Source: JANXSG01 sp038203935 (GTDB lineage Bacteria > Armatimonadota > Chthonomonadetes > Chthonomonadales > Chthonomonadaceae). From it: DNA of 29,171 bases. Both the position numbers and the translations under genes were made by a program. Of the stretch, positions 1 to 7,376 are shown one piece after another; positions within the stretch are counted from its first letter, which is position 1, and each line of letters opens with the position of its first letter. The notes beneath the pieces were generated by a model. It was not told the DNA's origin. It searched no databases and saw only the letters and a program-made list of their open reading frames with translations. The stretch spans positions 1 through 29,171 of the forward strand of contig JBBRDM010000055.1 of assembly GCA_038203935.1 (NCBI GenBank), given 5' to 3'.

Positions 1-915
1 TATCCCGGCAACTACGACGACATGGTCGAGCACAAGATGCAGGCGCGCAGTTCTGTCGAACAAGAGAACCGTGATAACGCCAAGAAAGTCCAGCAGCTTC
101 AGGAGTTCGTTTCGCGTTTTGCCGCCGGCCAGCGCGCATCGCAGGTGCAGTAGCGCCGAAAAGAGATCGAACGGCTGGCTCACGCTGAACTGAAACGGTC
201 GAATATCCAGCGCACGTATGTTCGTTTCGAACAGCAAAAACCTTCTGGTAAAGATGTGGTACGGGTAAAAGATCTTTCCAAATCATTTGATGACCTGCAC
301 GTCATCAAGGATCTTACCATCGATATTGCGCGAGGAGAAAAGATCGCGATAATTGGTGGAAACGGTGTGGGTAAAACTACACTCCTCAGATGCTTAATCG
401 GCGAACTGGAGATCGATAAGGGGGAAGTGAAGTGGGGCAATGGGATGACCTGGGGCTACTATCCGCAGGATTCCAGCGACCAGATTACTCCTGGAATGAC
501 CTCTTTCGACTGGGTAAATCAGTTCGAACCGACGGGCGACCAGCAGATCGTTCGTGGTCTGCTTGGCCGTATGCTTTTCAGCGGCGAGGAGAGCTCGAAG
601 TCGACCGATGCGCTTTCCGGCGGTGAAAAAGCGCGCCTCCTGATGGCAAAACTGATGCTGCAGAAAGACCCTGTTCTAATCTTCGACGAACCTACCAACC
701 ACCTCGATCTGGAATCGGTATCTGCGTTGGGTGAGGGGCTGTCGCAATTTCCTGGCACCGTTCTGGTAGTCACCCACGATCGCGATCTCATTTCGCAGGT
801 GGCAACAAGAATTATATCCTTCACTCCTGAAGGTATAGTGGACTTCCCCGGTAACTACGAAGAGTTCCTTGTAAAGTATCCACTCCCCGAGCGCGAACAC
901 CACCACAAGTTCTAA
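1..915 (+). pseudogene. ybiT: ABC-F family ATPase (YbiT-like), interrupted by an in-frame amber codon; 5' end outside window
   Basis: Frame 1 is open from the window edge. It begins in the YPGNYDD motif that follows the first ABC domain of ABC-F proteins and continues through the helical linker (QLQEFVSRFAAGQRASQVQ). A TAG stands at 151-153. The same frame resumes with RRKEIERL and the FEQQ segment before the second ABC domain. The match to the YbiT-type linker (SRF...ATSRARQIDKI) puts the stop where a serine is usual, so one base change would explain it. ABC-F proteins act on ribosomes with two ATPase domains joined by this linker, so truncation here should inactivate the protein. Alternatives are a base-calling error, suppression of the amber codon, or two separate polypeptides. 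TAG is an ordinary stop elsewhere in the window (2235-2237), which argues against global recoding. Confidence 0.8.
256..915 (+). CDS. C-terminal ABC domain of a YbiT-like ABC-F protein
   Basis: This is the longest uninterrupted reading after the amber codon, opening at the first in-frame start-type codon (GTG at 256). It encodes 219 residues forming one complete ATPase domain: Walker A GGNGVGKTT (about 34-42), signature LSGGEKARLL, Walker B with VLIFDEPTNHLDLES, and the H-loop VVTHDRD. The C-terminus PGNYEEFL repeats the motif seen after the first domain. No convincing ribosome-binding site precedes 256, so independent translation is doubtful. The piece is best read as the 3' half of the interrupted gene that starts outside the window. 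In the family the twin domains bind ATP together in the ribosomal E site; a lone C-terminal domain lacks its partner. Confidence 0.6.
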   Translation: MVRVKDLSKSFDDLHVIKDLTIDIARGEKIAIIGGNGVGKTTLLRCLIGELEIDKGEVKWGNGMTWGYYPQDSSDQITPGMTSFDWVNQFEPTGDQQIVRGLLGRMLFSGEESSKSTDALSGGEKARLLMAKLMLQKDPVLIFDEPTNHLDLESVSALGEGLSQFPGTVLVVTHDRDLISQVATRIISFTPEGIVDFPGNYEEFLVKYPLPEREHHHKF

Positions 916-937
916 TATCATGTCTTGAAAAAATATA

Positions 938-975
938 TTCGACATCAAGAAGTCATTTGGCCTCATGATGTCGAA
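938..975. repeat. 10-bp perfect inverted repeat upstream of the HEAT-like gene
   Basis: TTCGACATCA at 938-947 is mirrored exactly by TGATGTCGAA at 966-975, with an 18-base spacer. No T-run follows on the plus strand, so it is not a clear terminator for the ABC-F gene. The right arm overlaps a weak promoter candidate (TCGAAC at 971-976, 17 bases, TATATT at 994-999) for the genes starting at 1063. That placement would suit an operator. Alternatively it is a minus-strand terminator, since an A/T-rich stretch flanks it on the left. Confidence 0.45.
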
Positions 976-1062
976 CAACAACTTATGATAGACTATATTC
1001 TGATCGCTTCTATCGCAAATATTTCTGCTTGTGCGGCAGCTTCAATTTCATTCTAGGAAAAT

Positions 1063-1875
1063 ATGATGGATGAACCTGAATCGTATCCCATCAAACAAAA
1101 TGTATATCCGGATGCGACCGATAGACTCATTGAGCGCGCAAAAGGAATGTCCAAACGTCGTGGTTTTCGTGCCTGGTTCATCCCATGCATGATAACAGTT
1201 GCGTTCACCGCAGCGATGTTAATTCTTGGCAGTACGGGATATATCGAGTCTGGATGGGCAATATTATCTGTGTTCATAGTAACAAGTGGTATTGGTATAT
1301 GGATCTGGTTAGCTCTCGAGCGGCAGGAGCGACTGACTGTCGAGGCCCTTTGTGCATGTAAGGAACTGCGAACCCTGGGGCCTCTTCTTAACTGTTTAGA
1401 AAATGGGAATGGTACTATCAAGCGTATGGTGCGGGCAGCAGTGCAAAATATCCTGCCGCACTTGACTGTGAATGATTCTGGTATTCTTGAAACCAGCCAG
1501 CGTGAAGCTTTGAATTCACTGCTTTATAGTGGTTCTGGAGAATTGGCATTGGCAGCATTATACGCGCTGGAAAAAGTAGGCGATGGCACTGCATTGCCAT
1601 ATCTAACATCAATAGCTGCTGGAAAAGGGGTGCCTCATACATTACGTAACAGGCAAGCCGAAGTTATTGAACGGGCTCGACGCACAGTAGAGAGTATTCG
1701 TGAACGTATTGAACGTCATAATCGCGCCAGCGTACTTCTAAGGGCATCCCAGGATCCGGGTACACCATCGGACCAACTGGTTCGGCCTGTAATGAATAAA
1801 CGGCTTGATACTGGTGAAGAACTGTTAAGGCCGGAATTGAGTTTAGAAGAGGTAGAAAGGGAGAATGATCGATGA
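1063..1875 (+). CDS. Two-TM protein with HEAT-like helical domain and LLRP-motif tail
   Basis: 270 residues of unknown function. A basic N-terminal segment is followed by two hydrophobic helices (about 45-62 and 68-87). A helical region then contains a HEAT-like unit (ALEKVGDGTALPYLTSIA, about 170-187), a charged helix rich in R/E, and a tail with repeated short motifs (LLRAS, LVRPV, ELLRPE). The same architecture and tail motifs recur in the protein at 13250-14125, so the two are paralogues. ATG at 1063 is followed directly by ATG at 1066; AGGAAA at 1055-1060 fits the second one better. The stop overlaps the next start (ATGA), indicating translational coupling. Both termini are probably cytoplasmic. 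I recognise no enzymatic motif; it may be a membrane-attached scaffold. Confidence 0.8.
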   Translation: MMDEPESYPIKQNVYPDATDRLIERAKGMSKRRGFRAWFIPCMITVAFTAAMLILGSTGYIESGWAILSVFIVTSGIGIWIWLALERQERLTVEALCACKELRTLGPLLNCLENGNGTIKRMVRAAVQNILPHLTVNDSGILETSQREALNSLLYSGSGELALAALYALEKVGDGTALPYLTSIAAGKGVPHTLRNRQAEVIERARRTVESIRERIERHNRASVLLRASQDPGTPSDQLVRPVMNKRLDTGEELLRPELSLEEVERENDR

Positions 1876-2237
1876 TAGATAACAATGTTGGCCGTACATG
1901 GTCTAATGCTCCTATGGGTGTCCGCAATGCGCGAGCGCTTGCATGGCTCGGCGCTTTGGGTTGTGGATGCACACTGATAATGTTAATTGTATTGGTAGTT
2001 ACCTCAGCTTTATCGCAAGATATCTCTAGGACAATAGTATTATTGATTGACTCGATAATGTTTCCCTTTTACGTTTCGCTGATCAACGGACTTAAAATTG
2101 GGTCAAAAATGGCATACAAGGTTCAACGAGTCTTGTCAATAATAGGATTAATAAACTTACCGGTTGGCACGTTGATAAACGCCTATATACTTTTTTATTG
2201 GACTAAACCTGAGACCAAGGCGTGGTTCGGTGTTTAG
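1872..2237 (+). CDS. Small multi-pass membrane protein
   Basis: 121 residues with about three hydrophobic segments: roughly 23-46, 53-73 and 88-109. The last one (IIGLINLPVGTLINAYILFYW) resembles the 'fixed topology, short loop' end segment of small uncharacterised bacterial membrane proteins. The start shares the ATGA of the upstream stop, so it is almost certainly co-translated with the HEAT-like protein. The stop is TAG. No known family is assigned with confidence. Context suggests a membrane partner of the upstream two-TM protein. Confidence 0.75.
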   Translation: MIDNNVGRTWSNAPMGVRNARALAWLGALGCGCTLIMLIVLVVTSALSQDISRTIVLLIDSIMFPFYVSLINGLKIGSKMAYKVQRVLSIIGLINLPVGTLINAYILFYWTKPETKAWFGV

Positions 2238-2245
2238 TATCCTAT

Positions 2246-2797
2246 ATGATCGAGATACTTCATAAAACTACAGGAAAGTTAATCTATCAGTATGTCGGAG
2301 CTTCTCTTTCATGCGCTTACTTGCAGCACTTGGATTTGAGTCACGCAAATTTTTCCGGGATGGATATGGAAGCTATCTCGCTTGATTACTCTAATTTGGA
2401 ATGCGCGAATCTCGAAAACGCTAACCTTGCTGGCGCCAGCATCATTCAGACGGGCTTTAACTTAGCAAATATGCAGAACGTAAATCTTCAAGGGGCAAAC
2501 CTGAGGAACGCGAATTTGCGCTGGGTAAATCTATCTGGTGCAAACTTATCCGGGGCCGAACTGGTAAATACCAACCTAACCGGTGCCAAACTTGAGAATG
2601 CCCTTTTCAGCCGAACCGTTTTGTGGGATACCATCTTTGCAGAAATCTATGATTTGCACGCCGCTATTGATCTTGAAACGACACAACACGACGGTCCATC
2701 GACAATCGATTTACGCACCCTTCGATCACAAATAAACTTACTGCCTGATGCATTTCTAATTGGAATTGGTCTCACACAGGAAGAATTGATCGCCTAA
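2246..2797 (+). CDS. Pentapeptide-repeat protein with adaptor-like C-terminal tail
   Basis: About 183 residues. The middle (about 25-125) consists of A(N/D)LXX pentapeptide repeats (LSHANFSG, LECANLENANLAGA, LQGANLRNANL, LSGANLSGAEL), which fold as a right-handed beta-helix. The C-terminus (HAAIDLETTQHDGPSTIDLR ... FLIGIGLTQEEL) matches the linker that in larger pentapeptide proteins joins the repeats to a downstream effector domain such as TIR. Here the protein ends right after it. I chose ATG 2246, eight bases after the upstream stop; an in-frame GTG at 2222 would overlap that gene. Neither has a strong ribosome-binding site. No signal peptide is seen, so it is probably cytoplasmic. It is the third gene of a likely operon. 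Confidence 0.85.
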   Translation: MIEILHKTTGKLIYQYVGASLSCAYLQHLDLSHANFSGMDMEAISLDYSNLECANLENANLAGASIIQTGFNLANMQNVNLQGANLRNANLRWVNLSGANLSGAELVNTNLTGAKLENALFSRTVLWDTIFAEIYDLHAAIDLETTQHDGPSTIDLRTLRSQINLLPDAFLIGIGLTQEELIA

Positions 2798-2831
2798 AGA
2801 ACTTTCTATGCGGGATATCCATATCCGTCAA

Positions 2832-3662
2832 TTAATTCTTATGGATAGGCTTGGATGTATATTTCTGGAGAAATTTTGCTGCTCCAGGATTGTTATATTT
2901 CAGTGCAAATTCTGCAGCAGTATGGCCGTCCTTATCTTTAATAGTAAGATCGGCATGATATTTCGTAAGCAGTCTGATTAACTTAGCTTGATCAGGTGTT
3001 TTTGAAACAAACGCGACATTAAATGTTGCTGTTGCTCCCAGAATATCTTTGACGTTCAGATCAGCTCCGCGAATCAACAAGGCTTTAACTAGCTTAACAT
3101 TTCCTGCGGCAACGGCGTGATGGAGCGGAGTCATTCCACCCACATCAGCAATATTCGGATTTGCATTGTGTTCCAAGAGATACTGTGCAGTATCATAATA
3201 CTCCCATTCTACTGCCATTTCTAATGCGGTAGAACCAATAGGACTTCTTCCATTTATATCGGCTCCTGCCTCAATCAGAGTTTTTACCGTTTCTAAACTT
3301 TCAAGAGGAATTCCATGGCTGCCAGAGCGAACTGCTTTTGGATCACGGTCAACGGTACTATCCATTGTTAGCAGTAGTGGAGTATCGCGTAAATGCATGT
3401 GGATATCACCTTGTTCCAGAGCAATTAGTGGGTGGACGAAATCCGTCATGGCAAAGCCGTCCATCTCCGCATTAACATCTGCTCCCGCTTTCAATGCCGC
3501 TTTTACTCCAGCAGTATCATTATGAAGAATTGCGTTTATTAGACTCTGGTTGGCGGTATGATTGTGCAGTCGATCTTTTTGATACCACAATGACACCACT
3601 GCAAAGATAATAAAGTAAATCATGAGAATTTTCATGAAACGACTGGAGTTGAAAGATTTCAT
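2832..3662 (-). CDS. Membrane-anchored ankyrin-repeat protein
   Basis: 276 residues. A short basic N-terminus is followed by one hydrophobic helix (about 10-25, ILMIYFIIFAVVSLWY) that reads as an uncleaved signal anchor. About six ankyrin repeats follow, recognisable from AGADVNAEMDG, AGADINGRS, STALEMAV, MTPLHHAVAAGN, RGADLNVKD and KDGHTAAEFA. The start is supported by AGGAAA seven bases upstream of ATG at 3662. The positive-inside rule places the repeats outside the cytoplasmic membrane. It lies downstream of the TPR-like gene on the same strand, separated by a long inverted repeat, and is convergent with the pentapeptide gene. Role unknown; ankyrin repeats bind proteins. Confidence 0.85.
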   Translation of the reverse strand: MKSFNSSRFMKILMIYFIIFAVVSLWYQKDRLHNHTANQSLINAILHNDTAGVKAALKAGADVNAEMDGFAMTDFVHPLIALEQGDIHMHLRDTPLLLTMDSTVDRDPKAVRSGSHGIPLESLETVKTLIEAGADINGRSPIGSTALEMAVEWEYYDTAQYLLEHNANPNIADVGGMTPLHHAVAAGNVKLVKALLIRGADLNVKDILGATATFNVAFVSKTPDQAKLIRLLTKYHADLTIKDKDGHTAAEFALKYNNPGAAKFLQKYTSKPIHKN

Positions 3663-3674
3663 TCGATTTCCTGT

Positions 3675-3796
3675 AAGTAATGTGCGCTAATCTTTTAATC
3701 CGTGGATAAAACATGGAGAGTTTTTGGTCAGATATTTTTGGTGCAAAGTTTTAAAGCATTGTATCCACAGATTACACAGATTAGCGCACATTACTT
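3675..3796. repeat. Inverted repeat pair A (ATCCACAGATTACACAGATT type)
   Basis: Left arm 3675-3708 and right arm 3762-3796 are near-perfect reverse complements over about 34 bases, with one gap and about three mismatches. They enclose a 53-base A/T-rich core without coding potential. The arms contain the motif TCCACAGATTACACAGATTA and the block GTAATGTGCGCTAATC. The element fills the gap between the ankyrin and TPR-like genes. It resembles short non-coding repeats dispersed in many environmental bacterial genomes; mobility is inferred. Confidence 0.85.
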
Positions 3797-3814
3797 CGGT
3801 TGAATTGTACGATA

Positions 3815-4753
3815 TTAGGAAGTATGCTTTACAATTTCGATCATCTTATCAAAATCGATACAGCCGAAGACATCGTTCAGGATTTCTTCCCCCGTTGGAT
3901 CTATGTCCAGGTGTTGATATACACTTATGCTTTCATTTACCAAAGTCTGTGCACGAGCGTTGTCCCCTTTAGTCATGGCAACCTTTGCAAGGCGTTTCAA
4001 AGCATGAGACTGCCATATCGGCTTATCGATTTGGCGACATTTCTCCAACGCTTCTAGGGTATAAGCTTCCTTCTGCGCATACTCTCGTGGATCACAAATG
4101 CTTTCAAGACGCATACAGATCTGTACAATTTGTTTTTTAGCGCCGAGCTTCCGCTGCAGTTCAAGCGCTTGCTCTAAGTATTTTCGTTTATCCATGCGAT
4201 TTGCCCGTATAGAAATTGAATAAAGAATTCGGGCCATTCCAGCTTTATCTTCGATCTCTTTATATAATTCCAGAGCTCGCTGATTTAAAGTATTCGCGTA
4301 ACCAATATCTGCTTGATGGGCCAGACGTGATAGTGCTAATGCCAGTATTGCTTTATCTCCACAGGCCTCTGCAAGAGCAATAGCTTCGTGGAGCATAGGC
4401 TTAGCAATAATGACAGGCATCCCTACTGCAAATGCGCTTAGTGCACTTGCTTGAAGCGATATATTGCCGATTTCACGGGCAAGAGGGAGCGCTTCCTCAC
4501 CCATCTTTCGCCGCCGCGCAAACATATCCTGCCCATCTCCGAAGTCAGCCCGCAATAGGATTGAGCTGATCTTGATCAGGAGTTTTAAGACATTTATTCG
4601 GTCATCGAAACCTCGGTATAGATTGAGACTCTGGGTGTAGAAACCATAGGCTAATTGATCACACCCATCCAGCTCGGCTTGTGCTGCCATATCAGCCAGA
4701 CTGCCAGCCTTTTCAGATGGAGTCAAACTGTTCCAATCCAAATCTTGTTCCAT
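3815..4753 (-). CDS. TPR-like helical-repeat protein
   Basis: 312 residues built from amphipathic helix pairs of TPR type: LAYGFYTQSLNLYRGFDD, LHEAIALAEACGDKAILAL, NQRALELYKEIEDKAGMARI, YLEQALELQRKLG, TLEALEKCRQID and ARAQTLVNESISVYQHLDID. There is no signal peptide or membrane segment, so it is probably cytoplasmic. No catalytic motif is seen. The start at 4753 has only a weak A/G-rich upstream stretch. It precedes the membrane-anchored ankyrin gene on the same strand by 152 bases. A comparable ankyrin/TPR-like pair occurs at 23551-24965. A protein-interaction role is likely but the partner is unknown. Confidence 0.75.
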   Translation of the reverse strand: MEQDLDWNSLTPSEKAGSLADMAAQAELDGCDQLAYGFYTQSLNLYRGFDDRINVLKLLIKISSILLRADFGDGQDMFARRRKMGEEALPLAREIGNISLQASALSAFAVGMPVIIAKPMLHEAIALAEACGDKAILALALSRLAHQADIGYANTLNQRALELYKEIEDKAGMARILYSISIRANRMDKRKYLEQALELQRKLGAKKQIVQICMRLESICDPREYAQKEAYTLEALEKCRQIDKPIWQSHALKRLAKVAMTKGDNARAQTLVNESISVYQHLDIDPTGEEILNDVFGCIDFDKMIEIVKHTS

Positions 4754-4793
4754 GATATTTTCTTAAAGAAGCTGTTGATGTAGTAAAGCGCGG

Positions 4794-4945
4794 ATTTTAT
4801 CCTGGGTATCCCTTTCATCCATGTAAAATTGTAGATTGAGATAAAAATCATCCCCATAAAATTCGAAGTAGAATCGACAAATATCCTACCACTCAGCAGA
4901 AACGATTTTATTTACATGGATGAATAGGATAGGCAGGATAAAAAT
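4794..4945. repeat. Inverted repeat pair B (TTTTATCCTG...TTCATCCATGTAAA type)
   Basis: Left arm 4794-4827 and right arm 4911-4945 are reverse complements at about 29 of 34 positions. They share ATTTTATCCTG, TATCC and TTCATCCATGTAAA. The 83-base core is A/T rich and non-coding. The element occupies most of the gap between the TPR-like gene and rmuC. The arm sequence belongs to a class of short repeats I recognise as widespread in bacterial intergenic DNA, unrelated in sequence to pair A. Confidence 0.85.
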
Positions 4946-4991
4946 CACATTGACTATATCCGGCACATTTGCAAGGATGTATTGAAAGTGA

Positions 4992-6815
4992 TTAACCATC
5001 TAAAGCATTCCGTGATAGATCGTCAAGCAAGGTTTCTTCGGGATCGTTGAGGCCGGGGAGTTCCGGAACTATGAGATGCCTTATCGCCGTGTCAACCGTA
5101 TCCGGAACAACCAGAGGAGCACTTGTACCGGCTCCAAGCTCTCTCATACGGTTGGCCGAAGGAGTCAGCCGACTGCTCACCGAAGCGACGATATCGTTGT
5201 AACTTTCGGCAGCGATTCTCACATGGCGGCCATGGTTACCCAGCAGGACAAGTACCTTTTCCAATCGATCACACAACTGTTTACCATGGTTGCGAACCTC
5301 TTCCGTGTTCTGCTGCATACGCTCCTCGTTTAGAACGTAGCTAGCCAGATGCACCAGATTCATGAGAGTCATCGGGTTGGCGAGAATAATTCTCGACTTA
5401 TGCGCGTCGTCCAGCAGGGACCGGTCATTTTCACATGCGATCTGGTAGGCGGCTTCGTAGGGCAGAAAGAGAATGACATACGGAGGAGATTCCGAATATC
5501 GCAGCCAGTACTCTTTCTTCTCGAGCGATTTCATATGCCCTCGAACCGCTTTGGAGTGTTCCTGGCAGCGTCGTGTTTTCTCCGTTTCATCATCGGTTTC
5601 CATCGCCAGCATGTACTGATCGAGCGGGGCCTTCGAATCGATGATGATCTTCCTGCCGCGCGGCAGGTGGACAACCACGTCGGTGCGCAGCGTTTTACCA
5701 TCTTCTTCGGTGCTGTTCTGAACATCGAAGTTCTTACCTTGCTGCCAGCCCGATGATTCCAGTATCGAAATCAGTTGGCCTTCCCCCCAGCTGCCTCGCA
5801 CGGAAGGTTTCTTGAGCGCATTGACCAGGGAATCGCTGGTTTTACTCAGATTCTCGATCGTATTTTTGAGCACGCCAAAGGATTCGGCGCGCTCCTTGTT
5901 CATATCGTGTGTCAGCTTTTCAAGGTCGCCGAGCTCTTTTTGAACTGGTTCCAGCAGGCGTTCGATCTCTTTTTTCTCGTTTTCAGCACGCTTGGAGGAG
6001 CCTTCCTGCTCCTCTCTGAATCGGTTCTGCGCAAGCTCCAGAAAACTCTTCGTAGCTTCCTGCAGCGCTTTGGTCGATGCATCGCCGAAGGTGACTTTCA
6101 AGGTTTCGTCCGCTTTTTCGATGTACGATTTTAACTCGTCAAACGTCTTTTGGTGAGCCGCCAGCTCTTTTGCATGGGCATCTCGCAGCACGGTCTGCAT
6201 TCGCTCGTGGGTGTCCTTCAGCGCAGCGATTTCATTCTCTTTTTCAGTTTCCCGCTGTCGAGATTGAAGACGCAGCGAGTCTAACTCATTACTGTGGATA
6301 ATTCTGATAGATTGCAGCTCACGTTGATGGCTGGATGTAAGCGCAGTAACGCTCTCTTCTTTACTTCTTTCCGATTCGTTCGCTCTGGCCGAAGCCGCGC
6401 TTAACTCTCTCTCCAGAGTCTGAATGCGCTCACGAAAACGCTCCAGTTCAGTTCGTGCCAACTCCCTCTCAGCCACCAGATCCAACACCTGCTCGGCTGC
6501 CGAAGAACTCATAGCCTGTGCGTGTGCAGCTGTGGCAGCCTGCTGTTCACCCTTTGTACGAGCCAGATTTAACTGCTCTTCCAGGCGATCTCTTTCATTC
6601 TTTGCAGTGTCTGAATCCTTAATCCGTGCTTCCTGTTCCCGTTTCAGATCCTGAACAGCCAGATCGCACTTCGTTTTAAGCTCCTGAAGCGACTTCTCAC
6701 CTTCAGTCTGACCGGGATACGACTGACCACGCGTCTTCGATTGGAGCGCAATATAGCCAATCAATGACCCGATTACCACACCGACTATCAACATGATGAT
6801 ACTGTTTAATGGCAT
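4992..6815 (-). CDS. rmuC: DNA recombination protein RmuC homologue
   Basis: 607 residues with the standard RmuC layout. A single N-terminal membrane helix (about 7-24, IMLIVGVVIGSLIGYIAL) is followed by a long coiled coil (about 40-330, E/K/R-rich heptads). The conserved C-terminal RmuC domain (about 340-580) contains GSWGEGQL, DVVVHLPRGRKIIIDSKAP, LFLPYEAAY, ILANPMTLMNLVHL and the closing GNHGRHV. RmuC limits inversions at short inverted repeats in E. coli and its core resembles restriction-type nucleases; here the IIIDSKAPLDQY block carries the D...K of that core. It is fitting that long inverted repeats flank it, though that link is only suggestive. The start at 6815 gives the anchor directly; upstream AGG is weak. 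Confidence 0.93.
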   Translation of the reverse strand: MPLNSIIMLIVGVVIGSLIGYIALQSKTRGQSYPGQTEGEKSLQELKTKCDLAVQDLKREQEARIKDSDTAKNERDRLEEQLNLARTKGEQQAATAAHAQAMSSSAAEQVLDLVAERELARTELERFRERIQTLERELSAASARANESERSKEESVTALTSSHQRELQSIRIIHSNELDSLRLQSRQRETEKENEIAALKDTHERMQTVLRDAHAKELAAHQKTFDELKSYIEKADETLKVTFGDASTKALQEATKSFLELAQNRFREEQEGSSKRAENEKKEIERLLEPVQKELGDLEKLTHDMNKERAESFGVLKNTIENLSKTSDSLVNALKKPSVRGSWGEGQLISILESSGWQQGKNFDVQNSTEEDGKTLRTDVVVHLPRGRKIIIDSKAPLDQYMLAMETDDETEKTRRCQEHSKAVRGHMKSLEKKEYWLRYSESPPYVILFLPYEAAYQIACENDRSLLDDAHKSRIILANPMTLMNLVHLASYVLNEERMQQNTEEVRNHGKQLCDRLEKVLVLLGNHGRHVRIAAESYNDIVASVSSRLTPSANRMRELGAGTSAPLVVPDTVDTAIRHLIVPELPGLNDPEETLLDDLSRNALDG

Positions 6816-6852
6816 CTTGGGAACCTACTTTGGCAGAGTTAGTTTTTAATTT

Positions 6853-7325
6853 TAACCACGGAATACACGGAAAAAGCAGAGATTAAGAATTCGTCATACT
6901 AGCAAATATCCGGAGGTTGAAAACCACCGTCTGGAAAAAGCGGTCGTCCGTGCAATTTGCCGAATCGATCCGGAGGTTGAAAATCCCCGTCTGGAAAAAA
7001 CGGTCGTCTTTGAGACGTAATTCCGTCCTTCGGACAGACATTCAAATCGAAATTCAGCCCATGCAGGGAGCTTGCGACTGGAGATGGGCTTTGCAAATCC
7101 AGACATGGGTTTCAACCCAGTGAGTTAAATGGGCTTCGCAAATCCAGACGCGGGCTTCAGCCCGGGGTGTAAGCCGTCTGGAAAAAGCGGTCGTCTTTCA
7201 GACGGAATCTCCGTTCTCTGGACGGTTGGACATAAGCTTTCCAGGCAGGCATTGACGGCCTGGAAGATATTAAATTATTTTCTTTGCATCTGCTTTTTCC
7301 GTGTGTTCCGTGTATTCCGTGGTTA
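6853..7325. repeat. Composite repeat island: inverted pair C enclosing tandem units
   Basis: This accounts for the 561-base gap between rmuC and the Rho-like gene; I see no gene in it. Left arm 6853-6880 (TAACCACGGAATACACGG...AAAGCAGA) is reverse-complementary to 7289-7325, which has one extra 9-base ACACGGAAC-type unit. Inside, two 41-base units start at 6908 and 6968 (period 60; CCGGAGGTTGAAAA...CGTCTGGAAAAA), and a third partial copy lies at 7174-7204. Two hairpin units, GGGCTT(T/C)GCAAATCCAGA followed by a GGG..CCC palindrome, lie at 7083-7120 and 7129-7164. Part of the block (7023-7120) is repeated at 10467-10566. Short open frames here only translate the repeats. Confidence 0.85.
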
Positions 7326-7376
7326 TAAAGTTTTCAATCCATCATGAAACTGTCATCAGTCGTACTGCGATGTTAA

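Noticed and set aside
1..915. Amber codon reassigned throughout the genome
   Set aside because: TAG serves as a normal stop at 2235-2237 and elsewhere, so global reassignment is not supported.
938..975. Intrinsic terminator of the ABC-F gene
   Set aside because: The loop is long (18 bases) and no T-run follows on the plus strand.
6894..7347. Several open frames of 60-75 codons in the repeat island
   Set aside because: They translate the tandem repeats, lack ribosome-binding sites and show no protein-like composition.
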